Shown: positions 23,290 to 35,109 of the stretch, piece by piece
Layout of the letters: each line of letters opens with the position of its first letter
How positions within the stretch are numbered: the first letter of the stretch is position 1
DNA from: Harmothoe impar
Taxonomy: Eukaryota; Annelida; Polychaeta; Phyllodocida; Polynoidae
Assembly: GCA_947462335.1 (NCBI GenBank)
Contig: OX381709.1
Location: forward strand, 69,370,609 to 69,434,608
DNA: 64,000 nucleotides
Direction of reading: 5' to 3'
Notes under the pieces: generated by a model
Database searches by the model: none
What the model was told of the DNA's origin: nothing
What the model saw: only the letters and a program-made list of their open reading frames with translations
Translations under genes and position numbers: made by a program

Positions 23290-25790
23290 ACATGAAGCTT
23301 TGATGCATTTAAACCGTCCATCACTGATTAACCAATAGCTACTGGTAACTGACGCAGCACTGCAACAGCCCCCTACTCTCTCCCTCTGCGCCGCCCATCC
23401 CCAACTTCCCTCAGGGAGGATGGGGGATAACGTAGGGGAGGGGGGAGGGGAGAGATTCCCAGGGGTTGGCTTGAAGTAGGTCACGTGTTCTGGGTCGGTT
23501 GAGCAGCTGCTGTCGTCAGGAGGGAAATAGACGGGCTCCAAGTCCTGGGTTCATCGTTTATTTTCATATGAATAATTATCACAATGTATGTGGGTACTAT
23601 AGTGGGATATTCTCAAACTCTAGATACTGAAAGAATGATGATCGTATATTGCACAGTTATATGTAGGGAATGGATACGACTGAGCGGGGCAGGAGTTACT
23701 ATAACTATGTTCATATTCATGTATTATTATTCAGTATGTATTCATCCTGGGGGGGGGGGATTCCTAAACGACAACTTTAGTGATGGGCGCGTTGAAGATG
23801 AACACGATTTTTGGAGTGACCTACAAATCCTGCCCATTCTGCGCACGTTTGGTCTATCTGGGAACTGGATCTGGCCATTTGACACACATACTGTTACATA
23901 CAGGCACAGCCTATGCTAGGCGTTATGTACAGGCCTCCTCCCACCATTTCACGGTGAGGACTTTAAAACATACCAACCAATGTAATAATTATGATAAACA
24001 ATAAATAATAGCATTATAAGACAGGAGCACGTCTTTGTATTGGGGAACAGCTCCAGGGGTGTGGGTGAGTGGGCGGCGGGCTGAGCAGCCCCTGAGTCGG
24101 GGAGCAGCTCACAGTGCAGCGCACTCCCACTACAGGGTGCCAGGGCTCCCAGACAGGGAGCACTGTGGTACCCTCACACACCAACAACAACAACATAGGG
24201 TCTAATCTAGCCCCAATATAGCCGCTCACACACACGGCCGTGACGGTGATCGGATCTATGAGGAGGAGCTGAGCAGTTTCTGGGACGACAAGGGAAGGAG
24301 TTCCAGTTGAAGTCCCAGGGCAGCTTGGAGGGGAGCAGCTCAGTTCTACAGTTCACACCCGACACCACACAGATACAGTAAAAGGGCCATTTCCACCCTC
24401 ACAATATACACTAGGACACGAGCACAACGGTGAGTGCCATCTCGACCATCAGTACGGCTGCTAAAATTGAGATTTGAGTGTTCTAATATTAGGGAAGTGG
24501 TGAGTGTCGGCAGAACGCCCTCAGAGCGTCCCACATCCAGGCACGTCGGTACCCGCCCCCGCAGCCAACCCGGGACACGGGCAGCAGACGGTACGTGTGA
24601 TCGGATCTATGAACCACTAAAATAAGGAAATACATCTAGTGGTGTAAGTACTATCTTAATCCACAAAGGAGAAAATCGCACAGAGTTCTAGGCACTCGGA
24701 CTATTTGTCACAACCTGGAATATGCCATGGCTTTATAACTATAGCCTACCGTTAGTTTTGTTGGATCTATTAATAAGGAAAACTGTTTTGAAATATTCCT
24801 CTGTGATCAAGATACAACGTGTAACAATATTAACATATTAAAGCCGAGGCTACCCAAGGTCATATAGTCACTACATGTTGTTTAGACATACCACACAACG
24901 TGTTGATATACCCCCATAATTATAGATTAACACACCACTTCTTGTATCCATATGAACCAAGATAAAGGTGATCTGATCTATGAGGAGACGGCACCCTGAG
25001 GTAGGGCGTCAGTAGGAAGGGCTCCAGGGGCGTGGATCTTGTTGTAAGAAGGGCAAAAAGCCCCCAGCAACAGCAGCTAACGTCCCAGGCACCTCCAGCA
25101 CCCAACACCCAGCCAGGGCCACCTTATACCGCCGGCCGTACAGGTGATCACATCTATATTTTATGAAGCTGTGTGGAGCAGTATATCTTGAATTTTCCCC
25201 AAGTGAAATGCCCCTCTGAGCTTATATCTGTCGCCCCTGGATAACCGGATTCGTTCAACATACTACAGTGGAGGTGATAAGGAATAAGGAGAGTACGCCA
25301 AAATTATAGTCAGCCAAGCTTATGGTATCAGTGCAACCATGCTAACTACTTGTACAAGTATATACATGAACTGTGCTACATCCCTGCGTGGGAGGTGAAG
25401 GGCACTAGACAAGGATACCGATGCCCTGGAGGAGACAGGACGCAGAGATAAGGCTAAAAACAAGCGTGGAACCCTGGACGGCGTTTTAGTTCTCCTGTTC
25501 ACCGCTGTCCTAATTGTAACCCATAATTGGCGCCACTGGCTTCTTATAACACGAGGTACCTTACCGGAAGTGGTATTTCTATGTCATATGAAAGACAATC
25601 CGTGTCCTGAAGGTACCAGTGGATCTAAATGAGCCCTATACAGCTTCCATAGATATAGTATACACAGGCCTATATACATGTGTGTATGTATACCATGTTA
25701 GCACATATACGTGAGGTGAGATACTCCTAGCGCCACTATACATGGTGGCATTACACTCTACACGATGTGTGGATTAATCTTCACCCCACA
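23290..25790. other. No gene supported; holds a recurrent GTGATC motif
   Basis: No exon can be supported. A minus-strand frame at 23149-23541 is Ser/Pro-rich without clear splice sites. The word GTGATCNGATCTATGA recurs at about 24246, 24599 and 24966, with a related GTGATCACATCTAT at about 25143, in GC-rich blocks resembling decayed duplicates. Confidence 0.45.
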
Positions 25791-25791
25791 G

Positions 25792-25880
25792 AAGGAGGAC
25801 AGCATCTACAGGAGGACCTCCCCAGGCACCACCATGGGCAAGGACCCAGGCACCTCCCCCACAGAGTCCATCATCAACAG
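25792..25880 (+). CDS. Possible internal coding exon, perhaps of KSR
   Basis: An 89-bp open segment lies between a pyrimidine-rich acceptor (TTCACCCCACAG) and an ideal GC-type donor (CAACAG followed by GCAAGT). GC-AG introns normally keep exactly this strong consensus. In the frame beginning AAG GAG GAC it encodes about 29 residues starting KEDSIYRRTSPG and rich in Ser, Thr, Pro and Gly, ending with two bases of a split codon. The composition would fit the variable Ser/Pro-rich stretch between the N-terminal CA1 region and the C1 finger of KSR proteins, and it lies upstream of the recognised exons on the same strand. No conserved motif proves it, and the codon completed by the next exon is unknown. 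It may be a chance open frame. Confidence 0.35.
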
Positions 25881-26130
25881 GCAAGTTTGTAGGAGGCTGC
25901 CCTTTGGCGTCTTGCATGCTATATCTCACACACATATTTCACTTTTTTAAATAGGAATTTAGAGGAGATTTAACATTTACAATGCTCCTTTCTAAAGTAC
26001 GTGGGATCTATTATAATTTTAAAGATGTTTGTGGTTAAAATGACATTGCATATCAAAAGGTTCAGATACAAGCAACAACCCACAAGGGCTGTCTCATCAC
26101 CAAGTACTATAGTACAAGGTCGTATAAGTC

Positions 26131-26280
26131 TTAACCCGTTAAGAGCAGCACAGTGCATTAACTATCCCTATTCTTGTCATCATGTTGCATTAATGCAGCC
26201 CCGACGAATTGACTCACCCGTGTTGCATTCATACACAATGCCGATAACATGCATGTACTTATGTTGCTCTTAAAGGGTTA
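26131..26280. mobile_element. Family A MITE, short form with both ends
   Basis: Left end TTAACCCGTTAAGAGCAGCA, right end CTCTTAAAGGGTTA at 26280. Between them are one hairpin module (CATGTTGCATTAATGCAGC / GTTGCATTCATACACAATG) and the GCATTAACT / ATGTACTTATG arms. The central module is absent, so this is an internally deleted derivative. Confidence 0.8.
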
Positions 26281-26337
26281 GACCGTGGAGTCGTTATATA
26301 GTTCGATGACCTATATCTGGTTACGCCTGGGAGCCCA

Positions 26338-26540
26338 GTTGATGGGCAATCTCCTGTCTCTCCATATAAGTATACCCTCAGAAAAGTGAGCGTCACTGGC
26401 GCCAAAAGCACCCTCACCTAAAAGTCAAGCAATGCCTGGCTTTCAGGTAAGAGTGCTTTTGGCGACAGTGACGCTCATTTTTCTGAGCGTGTACATACAC
26501 TGTATCAGCAATTGATGGACAATCTCCTGTCTCTCCATAT
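26338..26540. repeat. 30-bp direct repeat flanking a family C MITE
   Basis: TTGATGGGCAATCTCCTGTC at about 26338 and TTGATGGACAATCTCCTGTC at about 26511, each followed by TCTCCATATA, flank the inverted-repeat element at 26377-26488. The spacing suggests a local tandem duplication near the insertion. Confidence 0.7.
26377..26488. mobile_element. Family C MITE
   Basis: Inverted arms CTCAGAAAAGTGAGCGTCAC and GTGACGCTCATTTTTCTGAG enclose CCAAAAGCACCCTCACCT / GGTAAGAGTGCTTTTGG and a short loop, making one long hairpin. A related copy is at 31577-31689. Confidence 0.8.
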
Positions 26541-27069
26541 AACAACATACAATGTATCAGCAATGTAATGAACATAGGAGTGTTGACTTTAGATCTTGGG
26601 GCCTGGATATGGATCCAGTAAGCCAATCGAGGTCCTCCGCTTACATATACCTGCCTGGTACTACCGGTACTTAAAGATACCCGCGAGGCCAGCCACGCCC
26701 CAGCCGCCTGTTGGCAACCCCTGGAACTAACTGTAGTCATGTGATTTAAATACGGCTCGAGAGTGTATTACTGCATTGAACCTATTTCATTATAACGACT
26801 AATTTAGTGTTTTCTGATTTTTAATAATAGGACAACTAGTCAAACAATGACAGGTGGTGATTTTTAAAACAACGGGGTGTTTCCTTGATGTCGTTTTCAT
26901 CTTCATAAATACGTTGTATCTAGGCCACAGGAAGGTGGGTCTAGGTACAAAGGGTCAAACAGCCCTATCTCATCAAAACACAAACACTGCGCACTTCCTT
27001 GTACCTTTAGATACACTTCCTGTGGTGAGATCGGAAGTGGAACTCCTTGGTTCACGTCCGTTGGTGATG

Positions 27070-27260
27070 GGCCCTTTAAGGGCCGCGAAGTGCTTAAAAT
27101 TACTGCATTGTGCATCCATCATGCTGATCTTTGGAGTGTATCAACATGTAGTGTCGGTATGATGCATGAATGCAGCGTTTGTGAGTTACTCACCAGTGCT
27201 ATATTCAAGTATCGTCCTGCAATACGACACTGTAAAGCACCATGCGGCCATAAAACGGTT
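27070..27260. mobile_element. Family A multi-hairpin MITE
   Basis: Left end GCCCTTTAAGGGCCGCGAAG, central GGAGTGTATCAACATGTAGT module, TCGGTATGATGCATGAATGC, GTGAGTTACTCACCAG, and a right arm TGTAAAGCACCATGCGGCC with the terminal CTTTAAGGG decayed. Confidence 0.75.
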
Positions 27261-27818
27261 ATTACGGTAGTAGTCAAGGTAGGACTAGGAGTATAGCTCA
27301 GTGCAATGATAACACTCTATATCTCTTTAGGAAGTAACCAGGAAATAACAGCAATGCATGGGGGAGCTAAGGAGTATTAGCACTTTAATTACCAACTGCG
27401 AGATCTACCATCATAATAGTGATACATGAACTATAGACACCTCCCGCATTGTTGCAGCGATGGTATTATGAAAGGTGGTGCATACAGGGGGGGGGGGATT
27501 ATCACTGAGACTACCTTCCTGGTGCATATGGTCAAGTTTATGACATGCATATAGAACATAATATAATATTATCCGCGCAGGGATAGGCTCCCATGTAGGC
27601 ATGTGAAATCAAAGCCATTCTTCGACGTCGGCTAATTTCAGCCTACACTGATATCTAGTCAGCTATAGAAAAAAAGAGTCCTATGAAATCTATAAAATGT
27701 CATGAAAATGGGATTTGGTACTGCGGACTATTGCTCGCCATGATGGCAAGGATTATATAGGGTTATATAGGGTAGGATGTCCGACTCGGTAGATTCCCAT
27801 GTTATAGCCCCCCCCCCT

Positions 27819-30800
27819 CTACCCCCCCATGAAAGTGGGCGACTTTGTGTGCTCACTATTGAAAACTATGGAGAATAGGGAGTTTTATGTGGTTCTTTTG
27901 AGTCTTTATTAGAGTGATATCAAATGAAAAGAAGGGGTTTTCTAGACCAAAAAATCCTGCTGAATCCAAATTTTGTGGTCTTGATTCCCAAAAACTGACC
28001 AAATACACTCAAAAATGATGTTTGATGATGTAAAGTATTAAGAAAATGTACAAAATAATGTTGAAAATGTTTGGGACATTACCTATATATAAACCTGTCA
28101 ATCAAAATCAGTACCTCAATCTACCTATTCAAAATTGGTCTATCCCTCAATCTGACAGGCATTCTTCCTATGTATCACTCTACCTATCCTGCACACTGCC
28201 TATCCCTCAGCCTACCTATCCCTCAAGTTACCTATCCCTTGAATTAGAACCTTCTCTTGGATTAGCTCATCCCTCCAAAAGCTTAAAGGCTAAAGCCTAT
28301 CCCTCTCCTTGCTACTCCTGCCCACTTTCTGTGCCTACCTATCACTGAGTCTACCTATCCCCAATCTGCCTATCTTCTAGCCTACCTATCCCTCATTGTG
28401 ACTATCCCTCACTCTGCCTATTTGTCATGTTTTATCAGCTTTATCCATATTTTAACTATGCCCATCTGCTAAACATAACATTCCTCACCATGTCCACTAT
28501 GATTTGTACCTATCCTCGATTTTCCTATCACCCAGCCTACCTATCCCTCAATGTGACTATCCCTCACTCTGCCTATCCCTCATGTTTCATCTACATTCAA
28601 TTTATCTAATCCCACATGGAGCTCAACATAACATGTCTACTATTTCTATGTATAAGTTAATTTTCCTATCATCTAGTCAACCTATCCTTCATTGAGCCTA
28701 TCCTGGCATATCCCTCATGCTTAACCTACACATCCCTCAGACTCCCTAGCCCCCATGGCATTTACATATCCCCACCCTGTAAGATACCCTCCATATCTAT
28801 CTCTCACACTGCTTATTACCCACACTACCTATCCCTCTCAGACTTCATTTTGCCGGATACCTATCCCTCATGTTATGACTGGCCCTTATTCTGCCTATCC
28901 CTCATACTCCCTATAACCTTTTACCTATCTAAGGTCTCCCAGCCTTCCTTTTTCCCAATGTACATACACTATTCCTTAGTAAACATACACCTAGGGTACA
29001 TATCCCACAGTGTACATACACATGTACCTTCATCTACCTATCACTCATGCTTCATATAATTGAGTCTACCTATATCCTCAGAGTGCCTATCCTTCATCCC
29101 CTTCATGTTTTTATGTGAAGCCCTTAATGTATCCATCTATACTAAATGTGGCATATCCCAGCCCCTGACATTTCCCCTGTCCTCCTATCACCCATGGCCA
29201 ATATCTGCTGATGGGTAAATAGAGAAATGGGTTAAATGAAGAATATACAGAATGTGTGATATGCAGCATGGGGGATAGGAAGATAGAGAGAGAGCTAGAG
29301 TGAGCAAGTAGGATAGATAAAGAGAAAGCTAGGCATCTTCAGGGCAGGCAATGTCAGGCATAGATCTGGACAAGCACGAACATTTAAGGGGCTAAGGGCT
29401 GTGCACAGAGACATGAGAGATATGCAGGCTGAAGGATAGGCAGAGAGGGGGACAGGCATAATTTATAAGAGGCAGACTGAGAAATAGAAAGAGAGAACAG
29501 AACACAAGGTGAGGGATATGTATACGACAGGTTAGACACACTGAGGGATATACCGCAACAGCATGAAGGATAGGCATCATGAGGGATAGGTAGGCTGAAT
29601 GATATGAAACTTGAATGATAGCTAGATGGAGGTATATGTGCAAGTAAACTGTGGGATAGATACCTTAGGGGTATGTTGATTAAGGAATGGTCACCATAGG
29701 TAACAGTAAAAAGTTATAGGGAGCATGAGGGAGAGGAAAAATGAGGGACAGTCATAGAGGGCATGAGGGATAGGTATTCAGGAAGATCAAGTGTGAAAAG
29801 AATAGGTAGTATGTGTCTAATAAGTAGTTTGAGAGATAGGTATGGAGAGCATCTTTCAAGGTGGGGATATGTAAAAGCCATGGGGCTAGGGAGTCTGAGG
29901 AATGTGTAGTTTAGACATGAGGGATATGCCAGCATAGGCATAATGAAGGAGAGGTATACTGGGTGATAGGAAAATTAACTTATCCATAAAAATTGTAGGC
30001 CTGTTAACTTTAGTAGATAGGATCAAATAAACAGAAAAATAATGCAAGTTAAACATGAGGGATAGGCAGAGTGAGAGATCATCACAATGAGGGATAGGTA
30101 GGCTGGGTGATAGGAAAATTGAGGATAGGTACAAATCATAGTGGACATGGTGAGGAATGTTATGTTTAGCAGATGGGCATAGTTAAAAATATAATATGGA
30201 TAAGGCTGATAAAACATGGCAAATAGGCAGAGTGAGGGATAGTCACAATCAGGGATAGGTAGGTTGGGTGATAGGCATATTGGGGATAGGTAGACTCAGT
30301 GATAGGTAGGCACAGAAAGTGGGCAGGAGTAGCAAGGAGAGGGATAGGCTTTATCCTTTAGGCTTTTGGAGGGATGAGCTAATCCAAGAGAAGGTTCTAA
30401 TTCAAAGGATAGGTAACTTGAGGGATAGGTAGGCTGAGGGATAGGCAGTGTGCAGGATAGGTAGAGTGATACATAGGAAGAACGCCTGTCAGATTGAGGG
30501 ATAGGCCAATTTTGAATAGGTAGATTGAGGTACTGATTTTGATTGACAGGTTTATATATAGGTAATGTCCCAAACATTTTCAACATTATTTTGTACATTT
30601 TCTTAATACTTTACATCATCAAACATCATTTTTGAGTGTATTTGGTCAGTTTTTGGGAATCAAGACCACAAAATTTGGATTCAGCAGGATTTTTTGGTCT
30701 AGAAAACCCCTTCTTTTCATTTGATATCACTCTAATAAAGACTCAAAAGAACCACATAAAACTCCCTATTCTCCATAGTTTTCAATAGTGAGCACACAAA

Positions 30801-30835
30801 GTCGCCCACTTTCATGGGGGGGTAGATGGGGCTAG
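27819..30835. mobile_element. 3-kb foldback element with ~1.3-kb inverted arms
   Basis: The left arm (about 27819-29110) and right arm (about 29545-30835) are reverse complements over most of their length. Landmarks that match in inverted order include CTACCCCCCCATGAAAGTGG at 27819 and its complement ending at 30835, the word ATGGTGTTTGATGATG-like stretch near 28016 and 30610, and CTAAACATAACATTCCTCAC near 28468 and 30150. The outer ~260 bp of each arm is single-copy-like sequence. The inner ~1 kb is a degenerate array of CCTATCCCTCA words on the left and TGAGGGATAGG on the right. Conserved similar open frames in the two arms (28046-28348 plus, 30296-30598 minus) are mirror images of the same repeat sequence, not genes. 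The centre (about 29110-29545) is only partly paired. There is no transposase. Confidence 0.85.
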
Positions 30836-30994
30836 AGGGGGGAGGCTTGTCACACTATGCCCATAGGCGAGGTGCTTAGTGAGACCTCCTACCCTATATG
30901 CTTCTGCTTCTTGATGATGGTCCGCCCGTGCCCAACTATTGACGAAGCCGAGCAAATTAACTTGATACACACTGTTTACACTGTACCCGGCAAG

Positions 30995-31078
30995 TTAACC
31001 ATCTAAGGGCTAGGTAATGTATAATAACGACAACGGCAATAGCACATTAAAGCACTATGCAGCCCATTAAGGGTTAAC
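30995..31078. mobile_element. Family A MITE reduced to its two terminal arms (84 bp)
   Basis: TTAACCATCTAAGGGCTAGG joins almost directly to GACAACGGCAATAGCACATT, AAAGCACTATGCAGCCCATT and AAGGGTTAAC. Both termini are present and all internal hairpin modules are missing. Confidence 0.8.
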
Positions 31079-31079
31079 A

Positions 31080-31575
31080 AAGGCGGCGTCTGACGTAGAG
31101 GGCACCAGCGGCATTCAACATGGCGGCGTGACGTGTCGGCAAACGCTGATCACGACGACTAATTAACGTCAGAGAGTAAAAGGTCGGACGCCGCAAATGT
31201 AAACATCTGGCAAATATCACTAACCTTAACCTAAGGCGAGGTGGGGGGGGGGGTTGTTCTATCCTGATCATCAGAATTTCAGATTGGAATTACTAATTCA
31301 CTGCCTCCGTCTATACACTGTAAAAGGTGAACCCAAAAACACGTCCTAACAGTGGGGTTCGACTGGCCATGTACACTATAGCACCTTAATATATGGAAGT
31401 CTCTCTCACCCATCACTGTATTCTTATTTATTCATTTATTGGGGAATATATATTTGGTTTTAATTATTTGTCTGGTCTTCGTACCAAACGTCGAAAAACG
31501 AGTTTATAGTGATGTTACTTCAGTGCCAACCTCGATAAATTTTAGTAACCTAGTGGGACCTACCCAGAGGCTACA
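31080..31575. other. No gene seen
   Basis: Contains a GGCGGCGTGACG-type CpG-bearing block near 31080-31200 and a G10 run, but no supported exon. Confidence 0.5.
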
Positions 31576-31576
31576 C

Positions 31577-31689
31577 CCTCAGAAACGTTAGCGCCATTGT
31601 CGACGAAAGCACACTCACCTGAAAGCCAGGCAGTGCCTGACTTTCAGGTGAGTGTGCTTTTGGCGACAATGACGCTCACTTTTTTTGAG
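31577..31689. mobile_element. Family C MITE, second copy
   Basis: Arms CCTCAGAAACGTTAGCGCCA and TGACGCTCACTTTTTTTGAGG enclose GAAAGCACACTCACCTGAAA / TTTCAGGTGAGTGTGCTTTT. Same order of motifs as 26377-26488. Confidence 0.8.
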
Positions 31690-31694
31690 GTTTT

Positions 31695-32035
31695 ACAGTT
31701 TACCTCAGCCTGCTAAAACTGGAAACTATAGCTGGAAACTACCTCAGCTTTTCTAAAACAGCCTCAGCCACCTAAAACCGAACACTGTATGCCTCAGTCT
31801 ACTAAACATTATTTAGAAATACTTCAGCCTACTAAAGCAATCAAATACTTCAGCCTTCTAAAACAGAAAGCATATACATGTACTACAAATGTACATGTAA
31901 ACCCAAAAACTACCTCAGCCCCCTACATCGTAAGCCTAATACATGTACAAATATACAAAGTCATGTAAAACAGAAAACTACCTCAGCCTTCTAAAGCCGA
32001 AAACAAGTTCAGCCTACTAAAAGAGAAAAGACCTC
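31695..32035. repeat. Degenerate ~30-bp tandem repeat
   Basis: CCTCAGCCTNCTAAA followed by AC(A/C)GAAAAC(T)A recurs about 10 times with variable spacing and strong drift. Confidence 0.7.
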
Positions 32036-32253
32036 TGGATATTGTCCAGGACATATCTTTTGTCAGCTGGAGCCTTTTAGCATTCTTCATGGTCACCCAT
32101 TTAGCCAGTCAAAGCCTTGTGAGGAGCAGGACGAGGAGGAGAAACAATAGGCACAGCAAAAACACACCTCTTCCAGGCAGAGAGCAGAGGCCTCCTAAAA
32201 CGGCCATCCCCAGGACCGTGTCCTTACTGGGCCTCATTAGGGAGCCCAGTCAA

Positions 32254-32486
32254 TAACACTTTAAGGACAGCATGATGCTTTAATGCGTCGTGCCGTTTGT
32301 CGTCATGATACATGCATACAGCCCTGGGGAGTTACTCGCCAGTGCCCCTGTACGGTTGATACACTCCCGAAGGGGTCGACACAATGCAAGAATGCAGCCT
32401 CTGCGATTGGACTCACCAGGGCGGCCTTCATGTATCATGTTGATACCGGTCATAGCACATTGAAGAATTACGTCCCTTAAAGGGTA
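32254..32486. mobile_element. Family A multi-hairpin MITE, near full length
   Basis: Left end AACACTTTAAGGACAGCATG, first module (GTCGTCATGATACATGCATA; GGGGAGTTACTCGCCAGTGC), centre TGATACACTCCCGAAGGGGT, CGACACAATGCAAGAATGCA, GGCCTTCATGTATCATGTTG, and right end CCCTTAAAGGGTAA. Confidence 0.8.
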
Positions 32487-32489
32487 AGG

Positions 32490-34285
32490 CCTAAACACGG
32501 CTCGATGTAGTGTTGGGCGTTAGGCCTGGTCAGTTTTGTTAGTGGGTTGATTGTCAAAAAGATATCTGGGTATGGATATTATCTAAATATAGGCCTATCA
32601 GAAAACCATGTCAGTGACAAAGAGCCTTTGATGGGAAGAAGACAAAAGTGGGTTTGCCTGGATGTTCGTGTGTTTTACGTACCAGATGAGACAGGCCTGG
32701 GGAACGTTTACAAAATTAATGACGTCATCTATTCTGAGACCTTTCCAATGCCCTCGATGTCATAATTTTGTCTACAGAGTTAATTGTAATCCCATACCTT
32801 CAGGGCCCCTGAGAGCTATGCTTAAATCTACAACAGATGGAAGCACATATCATGTGGCTGACCAGGCGTGGGTTCTCTCTGGTAAAGCTGCAGATATTGT
32901 TGTGACTAGGTACCTTACATAGAATCATTTAGGTATCATTGTAATATGAAGTGTGTACTCCATTTACCAGGGAGACATGTTTACAACAGTTTTACTATTA
33001 GCAAGTATCACTAAAATTCAATTCCGATCATCCCAACTGATACATGTATACTAACTTTAACCGAAAGACCCCAACCCAGAGACATCATGTGTTAATGTCC
33101 CCCCTGTATGAGTACACATAATGCATAGAGGCATATAACTGAGATTACTGACAATTGCGTGTTGTTAAAATACCTTTATAATGAATCCTTGCAAGGTAGT
33201 TTACTCATGGGGAAACGCACGACTGTAGACTATTTTGAGACACAGCCATGTCCCTTATTTGGGCATAGGTCAGGTCACGGACGCGGCCGTTCATGACCCA
33301 GTGCACCTAGGTGCACCCTTATTTGGGCATGGGGCTGGACTATGGTCAGTCACTCACGCGGCCAGCCTATGTAGGTCAGCTCAAGTAGGTCAGGTCACGC
33401 AGGCTGGGTATGGTCAGTTATACATGAGGGTGAGACTGAGGAAACTCAGAAAGGGTAGCGATGCAACTCGCCAGAGGCCGAAGGCCTCTGGTAGTTGACA
33501 ATAACGGTATGTATCGACTCTATGTCGGCCCAAGGGGTGATACAAGTTCATTACATCTTGATCGTGGCGACTCTGTGACACATTTTGATGCCTTTCATAT
33601 TTAGCTTTTTTCCTTTAACAGTTCTTTAGTTTTTGCTAAAAACTGTACACACTCCTAGTGCACGCGGTTGGATTTCGCCCCCACCCATCCCAATGTAGGG
33701 AGCAGTCCAATTTGTTTTGGTTCTTTCCCAGTGTATTGAGTGTTGGTGGACGGGGCAGCGCCTGCCATGGACCAGCTCCTCCCCAGGCCGACAGGTGCTG
33801 CCCCCTATAGTGTATCTGCTGTACTACCGGTAGTCCTGTCCAGTCGTGGTGGGATGGGGTCGGGATAAGGCATTAATGTCATTAAGGGTCGGGATGGACA
33901 CTCTCCCTTTCACTTCAAATCGCTGCCTAAAAAAGAGGCTGTATACTGCCCTGCACGACCCTATTTTCCTGGTCCTACGCTCAAGTTTTTGGGCCTTTAA
34001 AAAACAGGAATTACTAGTAAGTAGGATCACAAAATAGTGAATTATCAAAAATGGGAGCATGTTACATGTATGCCTAAACACAGCATTGTTTAACAGCATT
34101 CAAATGCCGAGCGCCATGGTCGGAGAGTCGGTGAGACCATGGTCTATGATGTCATTAGTTAAGGGCTGAAGGGTATAGAGATATAATTCCCATAATTATC
34201 TATTTTGCCAATTCTAGAGGTTGGGGAGGTTTAATGATGAGAACATGGCGACGAACTCTGCCCCCAGATCTTTAGAATTTACCGT
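32490..34285. other. No gene supported
   Basis: Open frames at 32547-32765 and 32662-32922 have near-normal amino-acid composition but no recognisable domain and no clear splice sites. A degenerate repeat of CTTATTTGGGCAT and GGTCAGGTCACG words lies at 33240-33440. Confidence 0.45.
33464..33496. other. Hairpin with GAA loop
   Basis: CCAGAGGCC and GGCCTCTGG pair perfectly across a GAA loop, and the outer CAACT/AGTTG extend the stem past a small bulge. No known regulatory hairpin is recognised. Confidence 0.5.
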
Positions 34286-34289
34286 AATT

Positions 34290-34435
34290 GTGCGATACAC
34301 GAATGCAGCCATGACGAGTAACTCGCCATGGCTAGGGATTCAGTCCACTTCAGCAGGGTCATCATGCCCATGGTGTATAGATGCAGCCCTGGCGAGTTAC
34401 TCACCAGCACTCATGGCTCCACTCGGGCAGTTGCT
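34290..34435. mobile_element. Family A MITE, diverged fragment
   Basis: Contains CACGAATGCAGCCATGACGA, GTAACTCGCCATGGCTAGG, ATGCAGCCCTGGCGAGTTAC and TCACCAGCACTCATGGCTCC. Two hairpin modules are recognisable without the termini. Confidence 0.6.
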
Positions 34436-35109
34436 GTAGGTGCACCAACATGTGGGAGCAGGAATAAGCCTAATAAGGCTCACACTGACCTGTGTGACGT
34501 GGGCTGTGCTGCCAGGAATAGTGGTGGCAGGTCCCCCATGTCAGGTGGGCGGCCAGGTGTACAGGTACACTGTGTGTGTGGTGGGCGTGTGTGTGTGGTG
34601 GGTGTGGGAGGGAGGGGGGGTGATGATGCTGAGCTACTTACTAGACAATGGTCAGCACCCCACACCCCGCCTACGGACAGACGTCCACACACCGACCACG
34701 CTCCCAGGCACGCGACCCCCCACCCCCCCCCCCCCCCCACACACACACAAACAGCTGCCCACCTGACCTCCATGTACCTGGACACACCTTTGGACCATGT
34801 CCACAGCCCCGGCCAGCATCTCCCGTGTCTTCTCCAGGTGGATAATACATATATAGTAACGCATCTTTATTTCGGTCCCAATTTAACCCTAGTCCAATTC
34901 CTCTGTTATATTTAGCTACATGGCGTTTACCATTGGCATTGCAAGAGGAGGGTATTTGCACCCAGATGCATAGTTGACTGAAGTGCAATAGACAATGATT
35001 TTATCACAGAGTCTGTAGGCAGTGATAAAAAGGAGATGAGATAAAAATGAGACAGCAGACAGACAACACTTCCACATTCAATACTTTATAGGTCGCATGG
35101 GGCTTTAAT

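Noticed and set aside
23149..23541. Minus-strand Ser/Pro-rich 130-codon frame
   Set aside because: Looks mildly protein-like at its start, but it has no ATG, lacks acceptor and donor, and its end overlaps a family B element.
28046..30598. Two near-identical 100-codon frames on opposite strands
   Set aside because: They are the two arms of the foldback element and consist of CCTATCCCTCA repeats.
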